This document shows positions 14,731 through 16,621 of a stretch of 16,621 nt of DNA, piece after piece. Source of the DNA: Clostridia bacterium (GTDB lineage: Bacteria; Bacillota; Clostridia; Oscillospirales; Acutalibacteraceae). Below the pieces are notes generated by a model, which saw only the letters and a program-made list of their open reading frames with translations, made no database searches and was not told where the DNA came from. The position numbers and the translations under genes were made by a program. Where the stretch lies: contig CAAGJN010000039.1 of NCBI GenBank assembly GCA_900770255.1, positions 1-16,621 of the forward strand, in the 5' to 3' direction. Numbering within the stretch: position 1 is the first letter of the stretch; each line of letters opens with the position of its first letter.

Positions 14731-14747
14731 CCGAAAAGTCACCCTGT
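14722..14747. terminator. Hairpin at the end of the integrase-like remnant
   Basis: ACAGGGTGAC (14722-14731) pairs perfectly with GTCACCCTGT (14738-14747) across a CGAAAA loop, overlapping the TGA stop. The minus-strand exit is T-rich (CATTTTCTCTTTTT); the plus-strand exit is TAAAATTT. It may serve converging transcripts from both sides. Confidence 0.55.
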
Positions 14748-14782
14748 TAAAATTTGAGGTGTTGTAGACAAAGAAAATCATG

Positions 14783-15511
14783 CTATTCGATTTTTTGGTG
14801 AAGCGACATTGGGGATAATTAGAACAGCCTAGAAAATCGCCATTTTTGCCATGTCGTACCGCAAGGGCGCTCCTACAGCGAGGACAAATGTTATTGTCTA
14901 TATTATCTTTCATTCTCTTGATATTTTCTACATGTTCCGCATTACTTATAATATTACTTTTATTTTGATTGACAAGTATATCGTATATTGAACTCATTTC
15001 ATCAAACGAAAGCTGTTTCTCGGCAGGAGATTATAACTTGCGTATAACTCCACCTATGGTATATACACTTTTAGATTGAATGAATTCAATATTTCCTTTA
15101 ACAAACACTATTATAGAGAAAACAGGGGTGTCTTTCGGGAGTAATTCTTGGATCTTATATTTGTGTGTGAGATTTTGTTTTACAGGACTGTAAAAATGGT
15201 TTTTGACTTTGCCGTAATTTAAAACCTGAGTCCAATTTTGCTGAGAATCATTTCCATATATGCGCCCCGAGTAATTCTTCGTTTATATTACGAAAACGCC
15301 ATTCGGATTGATTACCACATGGTCAATTTGTGATGTTTTTCCCGGAGCGGTTTCCAATACAAGGTTGTTGATGATGAGTTTTGGCTTTTTTTCAGTGGAA
15401 TTTCTTCCGATGACGATTTTAATAATAGTTTCTCCGATCATACCTTTAACAACCGGCAAGTTTAAAACTGAAATGATGATAGCAACAATAATTAGAAAAA
15501 AACATACACAT
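14783..15511 (-). pseudogene. NERD-domain nuclease with topoisomerase-type zinc finger, broken
   Basis: Reading the minus strand from the ATG at 15511 to a TAG at 14783 gives a 242-residue protein if four lesions are repaired. Intact pieces are an N-terminal membrane helix (LIIVAIIISVLNLP), GMIGE, the NERD nuclease core QIDHVVINPNGVFVI then TKNYSGRIYG, and a C4 zinc finger (CPRC, then GCSNYPQC) as in topoisomerase tails. Lesions: one extra T in a seven-T run right after the start (15496-15502), a TAA at 15283-15285 exactly where the catalytic Glu of ETKNY belongs, a TAA at 15031-15033 between the domains, and one missing A in the six-A run before the end (14791-14796); restoring it gives RFTKKIE and the TAG. 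GAGGGGAG precedes the ATG. NERD proteins are predicted nucleases of unclear role. Confidence 0.85.
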
Positions 15512-15521
15512 ATCTCCCCTC

Positions 15522-15552
15522 AAAAAATAGCCGCAAGGTATCCCTTGCGGCT
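15522..15552 (-). terminator. Terminator of tRNA-Pro
   Basis: A perfect ten-pair stem (AGCCGCAAGG at 15529-15538, CCTTGCGGCT at 15543-15552) has a four-base loop. On the minus strand it is followed by A and six T (15522-15527). The ribosome binding site of the NERD pseudogene begins immediately after it. Confidence 0.9.
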
Positions 15553-15578
15553 TCGATTTTGCGGTCAAGCCGCAATTT

Positions 15579-15654
15579 TGGTCGGAGTAGGGAGACTCGA
15601 ACTCCCGGCCTCAACATCCCAAATGTCGCGCGCTACCAACTGCGCTATACCCCG
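15579..15654 (-). tRNA. tRNA-Pro (anticodon UGG)
   Basis: A full 76-base cloverleaf on the minus strand. The acceptor stem is CGGGGTA with TACTCCG (one G-T wobble). The D arm is GCGC-AGTTGGTA-GCGC. The anticodon stem is CGACA/TGTTG with loop TTTGGGA (anticodon TGG), followed by a five-base variable loop and the T arm GGGAG-TTCGAGT-CTCCC. The discriminator is A and the CCA end is encoded. UGG reads most or all proline codons. Confidence 0.97.
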
Positions 15655-15668
15655 ATAGTTATTTAATT

Positions 15669-15704
15669 GTGGTCGTGTAAGTGGTCAAATCTGTGGTCAA
15701 ACAC
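15669..15704. repeat. Three tandem 12-base repeats
   Basis: GTGGTC recurs at 15669, 15681 and 15693, exactly 12 bases apart. The second and third units continue identically (GTGGTCAAA). The array lies 15 bases from the 5' end of tRNA-Pro, within its leader. Confidence 0.7.
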
Positions 15705-15852
15705 ATTTTTGACTGCCTTTTTAATTTTCCGAATTGCCCGAAATCCGCACGGTTGAAGGGGTTTCGGCGGTTTTCGCTTTCGTGCGGTGTGAATACGGTC
15801 TATGCTCCCAAAGTAGGTGCGTTTCCGCTTCGGAGTCTTTACTACAGCGGAT

Positions 15853-15881
15853 ATTTTAACCTTTTTTCGCTCATTTGTCAA
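15853..15881 (-). promoter_or_regulatory. Sigma-A promoter upstream of tRNA-Pro
   Basis: On the minus strand a perfect TTGACA (15876-15881) and TAAAAT (15853-15858) are exactly 17 bases apart. Transcription would start near 15846, giving a 5' tRNA leader of about 190 bases. A closer, weaker candidate exists within the tandem repeat (TTGACC, 17 bases, TAAATA). Confidence 0.65.
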
Positions 15882-15988
15882 CCTGAAGCGCTCCGCAGAG
15901 GGCGAATTTAATGATTGCGCCGTTTTTTCGTAACAGGACGGCCTGCCTGTGAATACTCTGTAATATGACTTTCAGGGAGGCGGTTTTG

Positions 15989-16621
15989 ATGGGAACGTTG
16001 AGCTATTTTTTGGGATGCAGCTCGCCCGAGGGCTTTAGCTCGTTTTTCGGCGAAATGTGCCCTGCACACAGCGGCGGTTATACATATATAATAAAGGGCG
16101 GACCCGGAACGGGCAAATCGAGCCTCATGAAGCGAATAAACCTTCTGCTCGCCGACGCGGAGATCGAAACACAGCTGATCTACTGCTCCTCCGACCCGGA
16201 TTCGCTCGACGGTGTATATGCCCCCTCGCTCGGCTGCTGGATTGCGGACGGGACGGCTCCGCATACGCTCGAGCCTAAATATCCGGGCGCCGCGCAGGAG
16301 ATAGTTGATCTGGGCGCCTTTTGGGATAAGTCCGTTCTGCGCTCGCGCGCCGACGAGGTTATCGCGCTGACGGATGAGAACGCGGCGCTCCACCGTCGCT
16401 GCCGGCGATTTCTTGAGGCGTCCTCCCTGCTGCGCGAGGATATACTGCGCCTGACCGTCGGCTGCATCGATACGGATAAGCTAAAGCGCACCGCGTCGCG
16501 CATAGCGGCACGCGAGTTCGGTTCGCCGGGGGGAAAAATAGGAGAGGAACATCACAGGCTTCTGTCAGCGGTCACACCCAAGGGCGTAATGTTCTTCGAC
16601 TCGACTGTCCGCGAGCTGTGC
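15989..16621 (+). CDS. P-loop ATPase of the PRK06851 type, partial (runs off right edge)
   Basis: The frame is open from the ATG at 15989 to the end of the window, 211 codons, so the C-terminus is missing. The start is supported by AGGGAGG at 15974-15980, 8 bases before the ATG. Residues 37-44 (GGPGTGKS) form a Walker A motif, followed by SSLMKRI, the segment YCSSDPDSLDGVYAPSLG, then DGTAPHTLEPKYPGA, EIVDLGAFWD and a helical stretch. This order matches a Firmicutes family annotated as PRK06851, whose members are about 360 residues and carry two P-loop halves. The biological role is unknown to me. No promoter is evident; the leader may be short. Confidence 0.85.
   Translation, partial: MGTLSYFLGCSSPEGFSSFFGEMCPAHSGGYTYIIKGGPGTGKSSLMKRINLLLADAEIETQLIYCSSDPDSLDGVYAPSLGCWIADGTAPHTLEPKYPGAAQEIVDLGAFWDKSVLRSRADEVIALTDENAALHRRCRRFLEASSLLREDILRLTVGCIDTDKLKRTASRIAAREFGSPGGKIGEEHHRLLSAVTPKGVMFFDSTVRELC

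Larger units (their letters stand above)
15655..15988. other. Spacer between tRNA-Pro and the PRK06851-type gene
   Basis: No gene is supported. The minus-strand tRNA promoter (15853-15881) and a tandem repeat (15669-15704) are here. A 72-codon minus-strand frame (15663-15881) starts inside the promoter -35 box, so it is unlikely to be translated; its FDHRFDHLHDHN end merely translates the tandem repeat. No clear plus-strand promoter for the downstream gene is seen. Confidence 0.55.

Noticed and set aside
14783..15511. Stop-codon reassignment as an explanation for in-frame TAA in the NERD gene
   Set aside because: secA, galU and other genes end normally at TAA, and frameshifts also break the same gene.
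15795..15825. A second, partial tRNA-Pro-like anticodon arm (TCCCAAA within the spacer)
   Set aside because: Only a few bases match and no D arm, T arm or acceptor stem can be drawn.
15663..15881. A 72-codon minus-strand frame upstream of tRNA-Pro, possibly an integrase tail
   Set aside because: Its ATG overlaps the -35 box of the tRNA promoter, no ribosome binding site is present, and its distinctive end is the translated tandem repeat.
15903..15928. A terminator-like stem with a six-T tail before the PRK06851-type gene
   Set aside because: The stem is short with a bulge and no plus-strand gene lies upstream to be terminated.
1..16621. CRISPR arrays, insertion sequences with terminal repeats, or rRNA genes
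   Set aside because: No regularly spaced longer repeats, no intact transposase and no rRNA sequence were seen.

Overview
The window looks like chromosomal DNA of a gut- or rumen-type clostridium (Bacillota, probably Oscillospirales/Ruminococcaceae-like). The evidence is a moderate to high GC content, strong AGGAGG-type ribosome binding sites, sigma-A-like promoters, many intrinsic terminators, and a SecA, GalU, Prok-RING/DUF2628 protein and PRK06851-type ATPase of Firmicutes character. The genus cannot be read from the sequence alone.

Layout, left to right. A gene-free start (1-328) holds a long hairpin and an extended -10 promoter. A zinc-finger membrane protein (Prok-RING/DUF2628) is followed closely by galU, then a terminator and a stand-alone PHP-family phosphoesterase. 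secA runs on the minus strand, divergent from a dCMP deaminase gene that looks very like the animal DCTD enzyme. The deaminase converges on an exodeoxyribonuclease III gene. A roughly 490-base gap with two attenuator-like structures leads into an operon of two tandem paralogous lipoproteins of unknown function. A TetR-type regulator, an EamA/DMT transporter and a minus-strand HD-domain hydrolase follow.

From about 13.3 kb the content becomes accessory. There is a possible 32-codon small gene with its own promoter and an apparent frameshift. Next is a conserved helical protein of the kind often mislabelled acetylglutamate kinase, with no ribosome binding site. Then comes a 5'-truncated, integrase-like gene remnant. 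A NERD-domain nuclease pseudogene carries two in-frame TAA codons and two homopolymer frameshifts; one TAA replaces the catalytic Glu. These lie against the 3' end of a tRNA-Pro(UGG) gene, which suggests a decayed island. The tRNA leader holds three 12-base tandem repeats. The window ends inside a P-loop ATPase of the PRK06851 type that is open at the right edge.

Most of the left 12 kb is ordinary housekeeping sequence in short, separately terminated units. The more unusual material is the lipoprotein operon with its structured leader, the small-gene candidate near 13.4 kb, the dispersed intergenic repeat (3.4 and 12.3 kb) and the eroded region next to the tRNA.
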